Origin: Paracoccaceae bacterium
GTDB lineage: Bacteria > Pseudomonadota > Alphaproteobacteria > Rhodobacterales > Rhodobacteraceae
Assembly (NCBI GenBank): GCA_026997055.1
Contig: JALWJU010000583.1
Coordinates: 1 to 9,614 of the forward strand
DNA: 9,614 bases
Reading direction: 5' to 3'
The translations under genes and the position numbers were made by a program. Below are positions 1 to 6,329 of this stretch, piece by piece. The notes under the pieces are model-generated. The model ran no database searches and was not told the DNA's origin. It was given only the letters and a program-made list of their open reading frames with translations. Each line of letters starts with the position of its first letter. Within the stretch, counting starts at the first letter, position 1.

Positions 1-1
1 G

Positions 2-781
2 CTGGGCGACGGAGTGTGGGAGGGGCTGCGCCTGTATAACAGCCGCTTCGCCTTTCTCGGTGAGCACCTCGACCGCCTGTATGCAGCCGCCAGGGCCATT
101 GATCTGGATATCGGCCTGCCGCGCGAAACCCTGGCCAATGCGCTGGAGCAGACCCGCCTGGCCAACGGCATGGAGAACGACGCCCATGCCCGCCTGATGA
201 TCACGCGCGGGGTCAAGACTCGCCCGTTTCAGCACCCGGCGCTGAGCCGGCAGGGGCCGACCATCGCCATCATCATGGAGCATTCCCGCCCGCTCGCTCC
301 GGCACCCGCGCGTCTGGCCACCGTACCGCATATGCGCGGGCTGCCGATGACGCAGGATCCGAAGCTGAATTCGCACAGCAAGCTCAACTGCATCCTCGCC
401 GGTATCGCAGCCGAGAAGGCCGGGGCCGACGAGGCGCTGATGCTCGATGTGCATGGCTTCGTGAACACGACCAATTCCTGCAATTTCTTCATCGTGCGCA
501 GGGGCGAGGTCTGGACTTCGACCGGCGATTACTGCCTGAACGGCATCACCCGGCAAAAGGTGATCGACCTCTGCCGGGCCGACGGCATCCCGGTATTCGA
601 GCGAAATTACTCGCTGGTCGATACCTATGGTGCGGACGAAGCCTTCATGACCGGCACGTTCGGCGCGCAGACTCCGGTGGGCGAGATTGACGGGCGGGTG
701 ATCGGCGATGGCGGGATGGGGCCGATGACCCGGCATATTCGTGCACTCTACAAGGCCCTGATCGCCCGGGAGTGCTCCTGA
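2..781 (+). CDS. Class IV PLP-dependent aminotransferase (BCAT/D-amino-acid aminotransferase-like), 5' truncated by window edge
   Basis: Transfers amino groups with pyridoxal phosphate; the substrate is probably a branched-chain or related amino acid, but it is not fixed by sequence. The reading frame is open from the window edge, and the first visible residues, LGDGVWEGLRLYN, match the family's GDGVFEGIR motif. The real start therefore lies upstream, and the GTG at 14 is internal. About 259 residues are visible, so roughly 25-30 N-terminal residues are missing from a usual length near 285. The likely Schiff-base lysine is in NSHSKLNC (codon 380-382). The C-terminal half carries GADEALMLD, NGITRQKVI, ADEAFMTGTFGAQTPV and IDGRVIG, all standard class IV blocks. 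Oddity: the usual glutamate of the xEGxxxN motif, which contacts the PLP ring nitrogen, is replaced (VNTTNSCN). The TGA at 779-781 shares its A with the ATG of the next gene, so the two are probably translated together. Family is certain; substrate is not. Confidence 0.88.
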   Translation: MGDGVWEGLRLYNSRFAFLGEHLDRLYAAARAIDLDIGLPRETLANALEQTRLANGMENDAHARLMITRGVKTRPFQHPALSRQGPTIAIIMEHSRPLAPAPARLATVPHMRGLPMTQDPKLNSHSKLNCILAGIAAEKAGADEALMLDVHGFVNTTNSCNFFIVRRGEVWTSTGDYCLNGITRQKVIDLCRADGIPVFERNYSLVDTYGADEAFMTGTFGAQTPVGEIDGRVIGDGGMGPMTRHIRALYKALIARECS

Positions 782-1524
782 TGCGCATCGCCATGTGGTC
801 CGGGCCGCGCAACCTTTCGACGGCGATGATGTATTCTTTCGCGTCGCGCGCCGACATGGCGGTGATGGACGAGCCCTTCTATGCCGCCTATCTGGCGCAG
901 ACCGGACTTGAGCACCCCATGCGTGACGAGATCCTTGCGGCACAACCCACCGACCCGGTCGAGGTCGTGGCACGGATCACCACGCCGGTTGCCCTGCATT
1001 CCTACCAGAAGCACATGTGCCACCACATGCTCCCGGGCTTTCCGTGCGACTGGATGGAGGGCTTTACCAATATCTTTCTGATTCGCCACCCGGCGCGCGT
1101 CATCGCCTCTTATGCGGCCAAGCGGGAGCAGCCGACGCTCGCCGATATCGGTTTCACCCGGCAGGCCGAGATGTTTGATGAACTGCGCGCCGCCGGGCAG
1201 GTGCCCGTGGTGATCGACAGCCATGACATTCGCCAGGACCCGGAGGCGATGCTGCGCGCGCTTTGCGCGGAGATTGGCCTCACCTGGGATGCGGCGATGC
1301 TGTCATGGCCTGCGGGCGGGATAGCCGAGGATGGCGTTTGGGCGAAGCATTGGTACGGTGCGGTCTGGCGCTCCACCGGCTTTGCCGGCCCCGAAGGGCC
1401 GCTGCCGGAAGTGCCTGCCGAACTGGCCGGTGTGGAAAGAGGCGCGATGGAAGCCTATGAACACCTGAAGCGATTCAGGATCCGCCCCTGGCCACCCGCC
1501 GGTCGCGCATCGCCAGAAGCTTGA
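781..1524 (+). CDS. Sulfotransferase-like P-loop protein, coupled to the aminotransferase
   Basis: A 247-residue cytoplasmic-looking protein with no signal peptide or membrane segment. It has the two hallmarks of PAPS sulfotransferases. One is an N-terminal phosphosulfate-binding loop right after the first strand (MWSGPRNLSTAMM, residues 5-17). The other is a 3'-phosphate-binding motif (IRHPARVIASY, residues 101-111, with Arg102 and Ser110 as the expected contacts). True activity is unproven; many members of this family are known only as sulfotransferase-like. I chose ATG 781 over the GTG at 772 because GGGAG at 768-772 sits 8 nt upstream, an ideal ribosome-binding distance. The ATG overlaps the TGA of the aminotransferase by one base. 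From memory, plant BCAT-like proteins join a P-loop domain of this kind to a class IV aminotransferase in one chain, which would support a joint function. The last 50 bases overlap the 3' end of argG on the other strand. Confidence 0.8.
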   Translation: MRIAMWSGPRNLSTAMMYSFASRADMAVMDEPFYAAYLAQTGLEHPMRDEILAAQPTDPVEVVARITTPVALHSYQKHMCHHMLPGFPCDWMEGFTNIFLIRHPARVIASYAAKREQPTLADIGFTRQAEMFDELRAAGQVPVVIDSHDIRQDPEAMLRALCAEIGLTWDAAMLSWPAGGIAEDGVWAKHWYGAVWRSTGFAGPEGPLPEVPAELAGVERGAMEAYEHLKRFRIRPWPPAGRASPEA

Positions 1525-2710
1525 GCCGCAGGGCATTGAGCTGGATGAATCCGGCTGCATCGGCCTGATCATAGGCGCCCATATCCTCTTCGAAGGTCAC
1601 ATGCTCCTCGCTGTAGAGCGAATGCTCCGACCAGCGACCGACGGTCCGGGCCGAGCCCTTGTAGAGCTTCACCCGCACGGTGCCGGTTACATGCTCCTGC
1701 GACTTGTCGATGGCTGCCTGCAGCATTTCGCGCTCCGGGCTGAACCAGTAGCCGTTATAGATAAGCTCGGCATAGCGGGGCATGAGCTCATCCTTGAGGT
1801 GCATGGCGCCGCGGTCCATGGTGATGCTCTCGATGCCGCGATGGGCCTCGAGCAGGATGGTGCCGCCGGGGGTTTCGTAGATGCCGCGCGACTTCATCCC
1901 CACATAGCGCCCCTCGACCAGATCGAGCCGGCCGATGCCGTGCTTGCCGCCCAGTTCGTTGAGCCGGGTGAGCAGGCTGGCCGGGCTCAGCGCCTCGCCG
2001 TTGATGCTGACCGCATCGCCCCTTTCAAAGCCGATTTCCACATATTCGGGCGCATCCGGCGCATCCTCTGGTGCGGCTGTGCGCTGATAGACATATGCCG
2101 GCGCCTCCTCGGCCGGATCTTCGAGAATCTTGCCCTCGGAGGAGGTGTGCAACAGGTTCGCATCCACCGAAAAGGGCGCTTCGCCCCGCTTGTCCTTTGC
2201 GATCGGGATCTGGTGCTTCTCGGCGAATTCGAGCAGGCGGGTGCGGCTGCTCAGGTCCCATTCGCGCCACGGGGCGATCACCCGGATCTCGGGATTCAGC
2301 GCATAGGCGGCAAGCTCGAAGCGTACCTGGTCATTGCCCTTGCCGGTGGCGCCGTGGGCAACCGCATCGGCGCCGTGCTCGGCTGCGATTTCGACAAGGC
2401 GCTTGGAGATAAGCGGGCGAGCGATCGAGGTGCCGAGCAGATACTGCCCCTCATAGAGCGCATTGGCGCGAAACATGGGAAAGACATAATCGCGCACGAA
2501 CTCCTCGCGCAGGTCCTCGATATGGATGTTCTCGGGCCTGATCCCCAGCATCTCCGCCTTCTGGCGCGCGGGCTCGAGCTCTTCGCCCTGGCCGAGATCG
2601 GCGGTGAAGGTGATGACCTCGCAGCCATATTCGGCCTGCAGCCATTTGAGGATGATCGAGGTATCGAGCCCGCCGGAATAGGCAAGCACGACTTTCTTGG
2701 GCGCGGACAT
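1475..2710 (-). CDS. argG: Argininosuccinate synthase
   Basis: Ligates citrulline and aspartate with ATP (giving AMP and PPi) to form argininosuccinate, the penultimate step of arginine synthesis; cytoplasmic tetramer. The 411 residues fit the usual 400-410. The N-terminal PP-loop SGGLDTS (residues 12-18) binds ATP. Further signature blocks are ITFTADLGQGEE, HGATGKGNDQVRFE, IAPWREWDL, KRGEAPFSVDANL and RYVGMKSRGIYETPGG, which together cover the synthetase and the multimerisation domains. The start at 2710 gives the typical MSAPKKVVLAYSGG beginning and has a GAGGGAG ribosome-binding site 6 nt upstream (plus-strand 2717-2723). The frame stays open far upstream, but that part is antisense to ilvA and unlike any ArgG. 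The gene diverges from ilvA. Its last 50 bases overlap the sulfotransferase-like gene tail to tail, and a short tail (VARGGS) follows the usual LRLKLLAMRDRR end. Confidence 0.97.
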   Translation of the reverse strand: MSAPKKVVLAYSGGLDTSIILKWLQAEYGCEVITFTADLGQGEELEPARQKAEMLGIRPENIHIEDLREEFVRDYVFPMFRANALYEGQYLLGTSIARPLISKRLVEIAAEHGADAVAHGATGKGNDQVRFELAAYALNPEIRVIAPWREWDLSSRTRLLEFAEKHQIPIAKDKRGEAPFSVDANLLHTSSEGKILEDPAEEAPAYVYQRTAAPEDAPDAPEYVEIGFERGDAVSINGEALSPASLLTRLNELGGKHGIGRLDLVEGRYVGMKSRGIYETPGGTILLEAHRGIESITMDRGAMHLKDELMPRYAELIYNGYWFSPEREMLQAAIDKSQEHVTGTVRVKLYKGSARTVGRWSEHSLYSEEHVTFEEDMGAYDQADAAGFIQLNALRLKLLAMRDRRVARGGS

Positions 2711-2812
2711 GGGCGACTCCCTCTGGTGTTTCGGCGCGGGTTTATTGGGTTTGGCGCCGGGCGGCAAGGGGACGCCTTGCCTTGGCGGGCCGAATGCGCC
2801 AAAGCGGAGGGC
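2711..2812. promoter_or_regulatory. argG-ilvA divergent control region with two nested inverted repeats
   Basis: This 102-bp gap must hold the promoters of both genes. It contains two exact inverted repeats, one inside the other. The outer pair is TTTGGCGC at 2750-2757 and GCGCCAAA at 2796-2803. The inner pair is GGCAAGG at 2763-2769 and CCTTGCC at 2775-2781, with a 5-nt loop. No U-run follows, so it is not a simple terminator. The outer 3' arm lies just before the GGAGG (2806-2810) and ATG of ilvA, so in a leader RNA it could affect translation; as DNA it could be an operator. A weak argG promoter can be drawn on the minus strand with AATAAA (plus 2741-2746) as the -10 element, but its -35 spacing is poor. 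The repeats are seen; any role is inferred. Confidence 0.45.
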
Positions 2813-4060
2813 ATGACGGACTTTTGTGACAGAGCCCATGCGGCCGAGCAGGAGATGCGCCGCCTGTTTCCGGTGACGCCGCTGCAGCGCAACGACCACC
2901 TCTCGGCGCGGTACGGCGCCGATATCTGGCTCAAGCGCGAGGATCTCTCGCCGGTGCGCAGCTACAAGATCCGCGGGGCGTTCAATGCCATGCGCAAGGT
3001 GCTGGCGCGCGAGCCGGGCCGGGCGCTGTTCGTCTGTGCCTCGGCGGGCAATCATGCGCAGGGCGTGGCCTATGTGTGCCGGCATTTCGGGGTGAAGGGG
3101 GTGATCTTCATGCCTGTCACCACCCCGCAGCAGAAGATCGACAAGACCCGGGTCTTTGGTGGCGATGCGATCGAGATACGCATGGTTGGGGACTATTTTG
3201 ACGATACGCTTGAGGCGGCGCAGGCATATTGCGCCGAGGCGGGCGGGCATTTCCTGGCGCCCTTTGACGATGCGGATGTGATCGAGGGTCAGGCTTCGGT
3301 CGCCGTCGAAGTGCTGGAGCAGATGGGGCATGCGCCCGACATGATGGTGCTGCCCGTGGGCGGGGGCGGGCTGGCGGCGGGGATCACCCGGTGCCTGGCC
3401 GAAAAGGCACCCGCCACGGCTCTGCGCTATGTCGAGCCCGAAGGCGGCGCCAGCCTGAAGGCGGCACTTGTGGCGGGGCATCCGGTTTCGCTGAGCAGGG
3501 TGGATTCGTTTGTCGATGGCGCTGCCGTAGCCCGCATCGGCGCTCTGCCTTTTGACGCCCTTGCCGAAACGCCGGTGCGCGACGTGATCCTTGCCCCGGA
3601 AGACCGTATCTGCATCACCATGCTCGACATGCTGAATGTCGAAGGCGTGGTTCTGGAGCCGGCAGGCGCGCTTTCGGTGGATGCACTCACGGATCTTGCC
3701 GAGGAAATACGCGGCAGGAGCGTGGTTTGCGTAACCTCCGGCGGCAATTTCGACTTCGAGCGCCTGCCGGAAGTGAAGGAGCGTGCCCAGCGCTTTGCCG
3801 GCCTGAAGAAATACCTCATTCTGCGCCTGCCCCAGCGCCCCGGCGCGCTGCGAGACTTTCTCGAATTGCTCGGGCCGGACGACAACATCACACGGTTCGA
3901 ATACCTAAAGAAATCGGCGCGCAATTTCGGCTCGGTCCTGATCGGCATCGAGACCAGCGAGGCAGCCAATTTCACCACAATGTTTGCCCGGCTGGATGCG
4001 GTGGGCCTTGCCTATACCGACATCACCAATGACGAAACGATTTCCGAATTCGTCATCTAG
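2813..4060 (+). CDS. ilvA: Threonine ammonia-lyase (threonine dehydratase), single ACT-like domain type
   Basis: Deaminates threonine to 2-oxobutyrate and ammonia with PLP, the committed step towards isoleucine. The 415-residue protein has a fold-type II PLP core (about 1-320). Its Schiff-base Lys52 is in SPVRSYKIRG, the substrate loop SAGNHAQG is at 77-84, and the tetraglycine phosphate loop PVGGGGLAAG is at 181-190. One C-terminal ACT-like regulatory domain (about 325-400, starting LILRLPQRPGALRDFLELLG) matches the Bacillus-type biosynthetic enzyme rather than the two-domain E. coli IlvA or the short catabolic TdcB. Isoleucine feedback through this domain is likely from the family. The ATG at 2813 gives MTDF, a familiar start for these proteins. 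GGAGG lies only 2 nt before it, an unusually tight spacing. The TAG at 4058-4060 overlaps the stop codon of the Hpt gene on the other strand. Confidence 0.95.
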   Translation: MTDFCDRAHAAEQEMRRLFPVTPLQRNDHLSARYGADIWLKREDLSPVRSYKIRGAFNAMRKVLAREPGRALFVCASAGNHAQGVAYVCRHFGVKGVIFMPVTTPQQKIDKTRVFGGDAIEIRMVGDYFDDTLEAAQAYCAEAGGHFLAPFDDADVIEGQASVAVEVLEQMGHAPDMMVLPVGGGGLAAGITRCLAEKAPATALRYVEPEGGASLKAALVAGHPVSLSRVDSFVDGAAVARIGALPFDALAETPVRDVILAPEDRICITMLDMLNVEGVVLEPAGALSVDALTDLAEEIRGRSVVCVTSGGNFDFERLPEVKERAQRFAGLKKYLILRLPQRPGALRDFLELLGPDDNITRFEYLKKSARNFGSVLIGIETSEAANFTTMFARLDAVGLAYTDITNDETISEFVI

Positions 4061-4413
4061 AGCAGTTCGAGACTCCCGGACTGAGCCGGAGTCGAGGGGG
4101 GTACTTTCTGACGAAAAGCGCGCTTGGATTCTTCATATGCGCTGAAGATTTCCGGCAGCGAGATTGCGGCGAAATTGCCGGCGGCAGCCAGGCTTTCGCC
4201 ATCCTGGCAGAGCCTGCTCAGCGTTTCGAAGCCGAGATTTAGAGCGCTGCCCTTCAGCGAATGCAGTTCTTCCTCCAGTGTATCCGGTGCCGGGCTGCCC
4301 CTGAGCCGCTCGATCACCTCATCCACTTCTTCCAGAAACATGTCGGCCACCTCGGCAAAATCCGAGTCGCCAATCTCCTCGCGCAATTCGTCGACACGAT
4401 CCCAACTGATCAT
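4057..4413 (-). CDS. Stand-alone histidine phosphotransfer (Hpt) domain protein
   Basis: A 118-residue acidic, helical protein that fits one Hpt domain and little else. The expected phospho-accepting histidine is His51 in HSLKGSALNLGF, the standard HxxKGxxxxxG motif. There is no kinase, receiver or membrane part, so it should shuttle phosphate between a hybrid kinase and a response regulator. The divergent neighbour, a REC-PP2C phosphatase, is the obvious candidate partner, but that pairing is inferred. I chose the ATG at 4413 because GGAGGG lies 4 nt upstream; the in-frame ATG at 4437 would add 8 residues but has no ribosome-binding site close by. The stop codon (CTA on the plus strand, 4057-4059) overlaps the stop of ilvA. 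The C-terminal tail (PPSTPAQSGSLELL) looks disordered. Confidence 0.85.
   Translation of the reverse strand: MISWDRVDELREEIGDSDFAEVADMFLEEVDEVIERLRGSPAPDTLEEELHSLKGSALNLGFETLSRLCQDGESLAAAGNFAAISLPEIFSAYEESKRAFRQKVPPSTPAQSGSLELL
4071..4093. terminator. Possible stem-loop after ilvA, inside the Hpt 3' end
   Basis: GACTC (4071-4075) pairs with GAGTC (4089-4093), and CGG (4077-4079) pairs with CCG (4086-4088). One C is bulged and the loop is 6 nt. It begins 10 nt after the ilvA stop, where a terminator would be expected. Only a weak T-rich stretch (TACTTTCT) follows, some 10 nt further on, so termination activity is doubtful. It lies in coding sequence of the opposite gene. Confidence 0.25.
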
Positions 4414-4462
4414 GAAACCCTCCACGGTTTTGCTCATTCTGGCAGAAGAATCTTTCTCTCCG

Positions 4463-4502
4463 GTAAACAGTTACAAATTTAGGCTTAGGCGACTGTTAAG
4501 CC
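4463..4502. promoter_or_regulatory. Putative CtrA-type box and dyads between Hpt and REC-PP2C genes
   Basis: The 147-bp divergent gap (4414-4560) has an AT-richer core. TTAG-N7-TTAA at 4485-4499 differs by one base from the alphaproteobacterial CtrA consensus TTAA-N7-TTAA. It overlaps a perfect tandem TTAGGC-TTAGGC (4479-4490) and an inverted repeat GGCTTA (4482-4487)/TAAGCC (4497-4502). A second small dyad, GTAA-ACAG-TTAC, is at 4463-4474. The box centre is about 70-80 bp from both start codons, a plausible place to regulate both genes. A TATAGC hexamer at 4512-4517 could be a -10 for the plus-strand gene. The pattern is seen; CtrA binding is an inference. Confidence 0.4.
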
Positions 4503-4560
4503 AGACGACGATATAGCGGGGTGCGGGATTCGCCCCTGCGGTTTCATATAAAGGTGCGCC

Positions 4561-5838
4561 TTGCCGGATCTGGCCAGAAAAACGGAAAACCCCGAGAGCG
4601 AAACAGGCTCTGCGATTCGCAACGTGCTGGTCGTCGATGACAGCCGGGCACAACGCCTGCTGCTGATTCGGGCTCTGACGCGGCAGGGGTATTATGTCAC
4701 CGAGGCGGGATCGGGGAAGGAGGCGCTGGCGGCCTGCGAGCAGGATGAGTTCGACCTGGTCCTGAGCGACTGGATGATGCCGGGGATGAACGGGCTCGAA
4801 TTCTGCAAGGCATTCCGTAACCTGCGGCGGGAGCGTTACGGATACTTCATCCTGCTGACGTCGAAGAGCGAGAAGGGTGCGGTGGCGCATGGGCTGGATG
4901 AGGGGGCGGATGATTTCCTGACCAAGCCGGTGAAGCCTGACGAGCTTTTGGCGCGGATCAATGCCGGCGATCGCATCCTGCGCATGGAGCGGCAACTGAC
5001 CGAAACCAACCGCCAGATAAAGGCCAAGATGGACGAGATCAGCGCCCTGTACGAGGCGCTTGACCGCGATCTGATCGAAGCGCGCAAGATGCAGCAATCG
5101 CTGCTGCGCGAGCCGCACCGCGATTTCGGTACGGCGGAAGTCTCGCTGATGCTCAAGCCCTGCGGGCATGTGGGCGGCGATCTGGTGGGCTTCTTTGCTG
5201 CCGGCGAGGGAAAGCTGGGCTTCTATTCGATCGACGTATCCGGGCACGGGGTCGCTTCGGCGCTGCTGACGGCGCGGCTGGCCTCCTACCTGTCCGATGG
5301 CGCCCCGGCGCAGAATGTCGCCCTGACACCGGATCAGGACGGCCAGTTCGTCCACCGCCCCCCCAGCGAGGTCGCCAATCTGCTGAATATCCTGATGATC
5401 GAGGACATGGAGACGGACCTCTATTTTACCTTGCTGCTCGGGTTCCTCGACCTGAAGACGGGACAGCTCGACTACACGCAATGCGGTCATCCGAATCCGG
5501 CCTTGATCGACGCGGCGGGGAGGGTACGCTTCCTTGAAGGTGGCGGGCTGCCGATCGGGCTGATACCGGATGCGGACTTCACCCAGCAGCAGATCCGGTT
5601 GCGGCCGGGAGAGCGGCTGCTGTTTTACTCCGATGGCTTTACCGAATGCGAAAATACCGAGGGAATACAGCTCGAAGAGGCCGGCTTTGCCAGGATCATC
5701 GAAGACAATGCAGGTCTTGAGGACGCGGATCTGTTTACCGCCCTGGTCTGGGATCTGGACCTTTACTCGGGGGGCAGGGATTTCAGCGATGACCTGTCCT
5801 GTGCGCTCCTGCGCTACAAGGGATCGCAGGAGACGTAG
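4561..5838 (+). CDS. Response regulator with PP2C-type (SpoIIE/RsbU-like) Ser/Thr phosphatase output
   Basis: A 425-residue signalling phosphatase. Residues about 20-135 are a receiver domain: acidic pair Asp26-Asp27, phospho-acceptor Asp70 (VLSDWMMP), Thr100 and Lys122 (LTKPVKP). Residues about 138-182 form a heptad-rich linker helix. Residues about 190-422 are a PP2C/SpoIIE phosphatase with metal-binding aspartates in GGDLVGFF (Asp207), DVSGHG (Asp225), YSDGFTE (Asp358) and DDLSCALL (Asp410-411). All key residues are present, so it should be an active enzyme switched by phosphorylation. Such proteins dephosphorylate an anti-sigma-factor antagonist in partner-switching pathways; RbaY of Rhodobacter capsulatus has this architecture and is the likeliest named relative, though I cannot prove orthology. 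The start must be TTG 4561: an in-frame TAA lies at 4549-4551, AAGG is 6 nt upstream of the TTG, and no other start precedes the receiver domain. Its 3' end overlaps the next NUDIX gene by 25 bp. Confidence 0.9.
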   Translation: MPDLARKTENPESETGSAIRNVLVVDDSRAQRLLLIRALTRQGYYVTEAGSGKEALAACEQDEFDLVLSDWMMPGMNGLEFCKAFRNLRRERYGYFILLTSKSEKGAVAHGLDEGADDFLTKPVKPDELLARINAGDRILRMERQLTETNRQIKAKMDEISALYEALDRDLIEARKMQQSLLREPHRDFGTAEVSLMLKPCGHVGGDLVGFFAAGEGKLGFYSIDVSGHGVASALLTARLASYLSDGAPAQNVALTPDQDGQFVHRPPSEVANLLNILMIEDMETDLYFTLLLGFLDLKTGQLDYTQCGHPNPALIDAAGRVRFLEGGGLPIGLIPDADFTQQQIRLRPGERLLFYSDGFTECENTEGIQLEEAGFARIIEDNAGLEDADLFTALVWDLDLYSGGRDFSDDLSCALLRYKGSQET

Positions 5839-6260
5839 TGGGCGACGAAGGCGCGGTCTCCTTCATTGGCCAGTATCCTGACCGCGGTTGCCGGGTCGGT
5901 CCAGATGGCCTGGTGCAGGGCTTCGCGCGGAGGGCCGAGGCGGCGAACCGGACGGGCGAGATAGATGGTACAGAGCTTTTCTGCCCATAGATCGTATTCC
6001 GGCATGTAGGTAAACCGGCGAAACGCCCCGAGCCGGCGGGGTCTGGCGATATGCCAGCCTGTCTCTTCAAACACCTCGCGATGCAGGGCGCGAAAGGGTG
6101 ATTCTCCCGGGTCGATCCCGCCGCCGGGCAGCTGAAATTCGGGCATCGGCTCGCTCTGGTGGGTCAGCAGCAGGCTTCCGTCGCGCGGCAGGATCGCATA
6201 GACACCGGGGCGCAGGACGTATCTTTGCCCGGAGCGCCTTGGCTCGCCGAATCTGCGCAT
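5814..6260 (-). CDS. NUDIX hydrolase of unknown substrate
   Basis: A 148-residue soluble protein with one complete NUDIX box at residues 47-69. It begins GGIDPGE and ends REVFEETGW, exactly fitting G-x5-E-x7-RE-U-x-EE-x-G-U. It should hydrolyse a nucleoside diphosphate linked to some group X; the substrate cannot be told from the sequence. The leading strand RPGVYAILPRDGSLLLTHQ resembles MutT-like enzymes. I chose the ATG at 6260 because AAGGGG lies 7 nt upstream; an in-frame ATG at 6305 would add 15 residues and has only a poor ribosome-binding site. It diverges from hslO (gap 69 bp) and overlaps the phosphatase gene tail to tail. A second, different NUDIX gene lies nearby in the hslO operon. 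Confidence 0.85.
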   Translation of the reverse strand: MRRFGEPRRSGQRYVLRPGVYAILPRDGSLLLTHQSEPMPEFQLPGGGIDPGESPFRALHREVFEETGWHIARPRRLGAFRRFTYMPEYDLWAEKLCTIYLARPVRRLGPPREALHQAIWTDPATAVRILANEGDRAFVAHYVSCDPL

Positions 6261-6270
6261 CTCCGTTCCC

Positions 6271-6300
6271 CTTGTTGCTGCTGGCCTTCGGACAATGTAT
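6271..6300 (+). promoter_or_regulatory. Possible heat-shock (RpoH-like) promoter of hslO
   Basis: CTTGTTG at 6271-6277 and CAATGTAT at 6293-6300, 15 nt apart, loosely resemble the sigma-32 pattern CTTGAA ... CCCCATnT. The hslO ATG lies 30 nt downstream. Hsp33 is heat-inducible in other bacteria, which fits. The match is imperfect and a housekeeping promoter (TTGTTG with a weak -10) is also possible. Confidence 0.25.
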
Positions 6301-6329
6301 GGCATTCTTCACAGAAACAGGAAGCCCCG

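Noticed and set aside
2711..3481. Long in-frame upstream extension of argG on the minus strand, and a matching upstream extension of ilvA on the plus strand (1601-2812)
   Set aside because: Each extension is antisense to the neighbouring real gene, has no family similarity, and good start codons with family-typical N-termini exist at 2710 and 2813. Open antisense frames are common at this GC content.
4547..4552. TATAAA as a -10 element for the REC-PP2C gene
   Set aside because: It overlaps the ribosome-binding site and would start transcription almost at the TTG, with no -35 element at the right distance.
4471..5490. 339-codon open frame on the minus strand opposite the REC-PP2C gene
   Set aside because: It is a shadow of the phosphatase gene in another frame, with low-complexity composition and no recognisable domain.
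5828..5862. AGGAGAC ... GTCTCCT inverted repeat at the phosphatase/NUDIX convergence as a bidirectional terminator
   Set aside because: The 7-bp arms are separated by 21 nt and no T-run follows on either strand; too weak to call.
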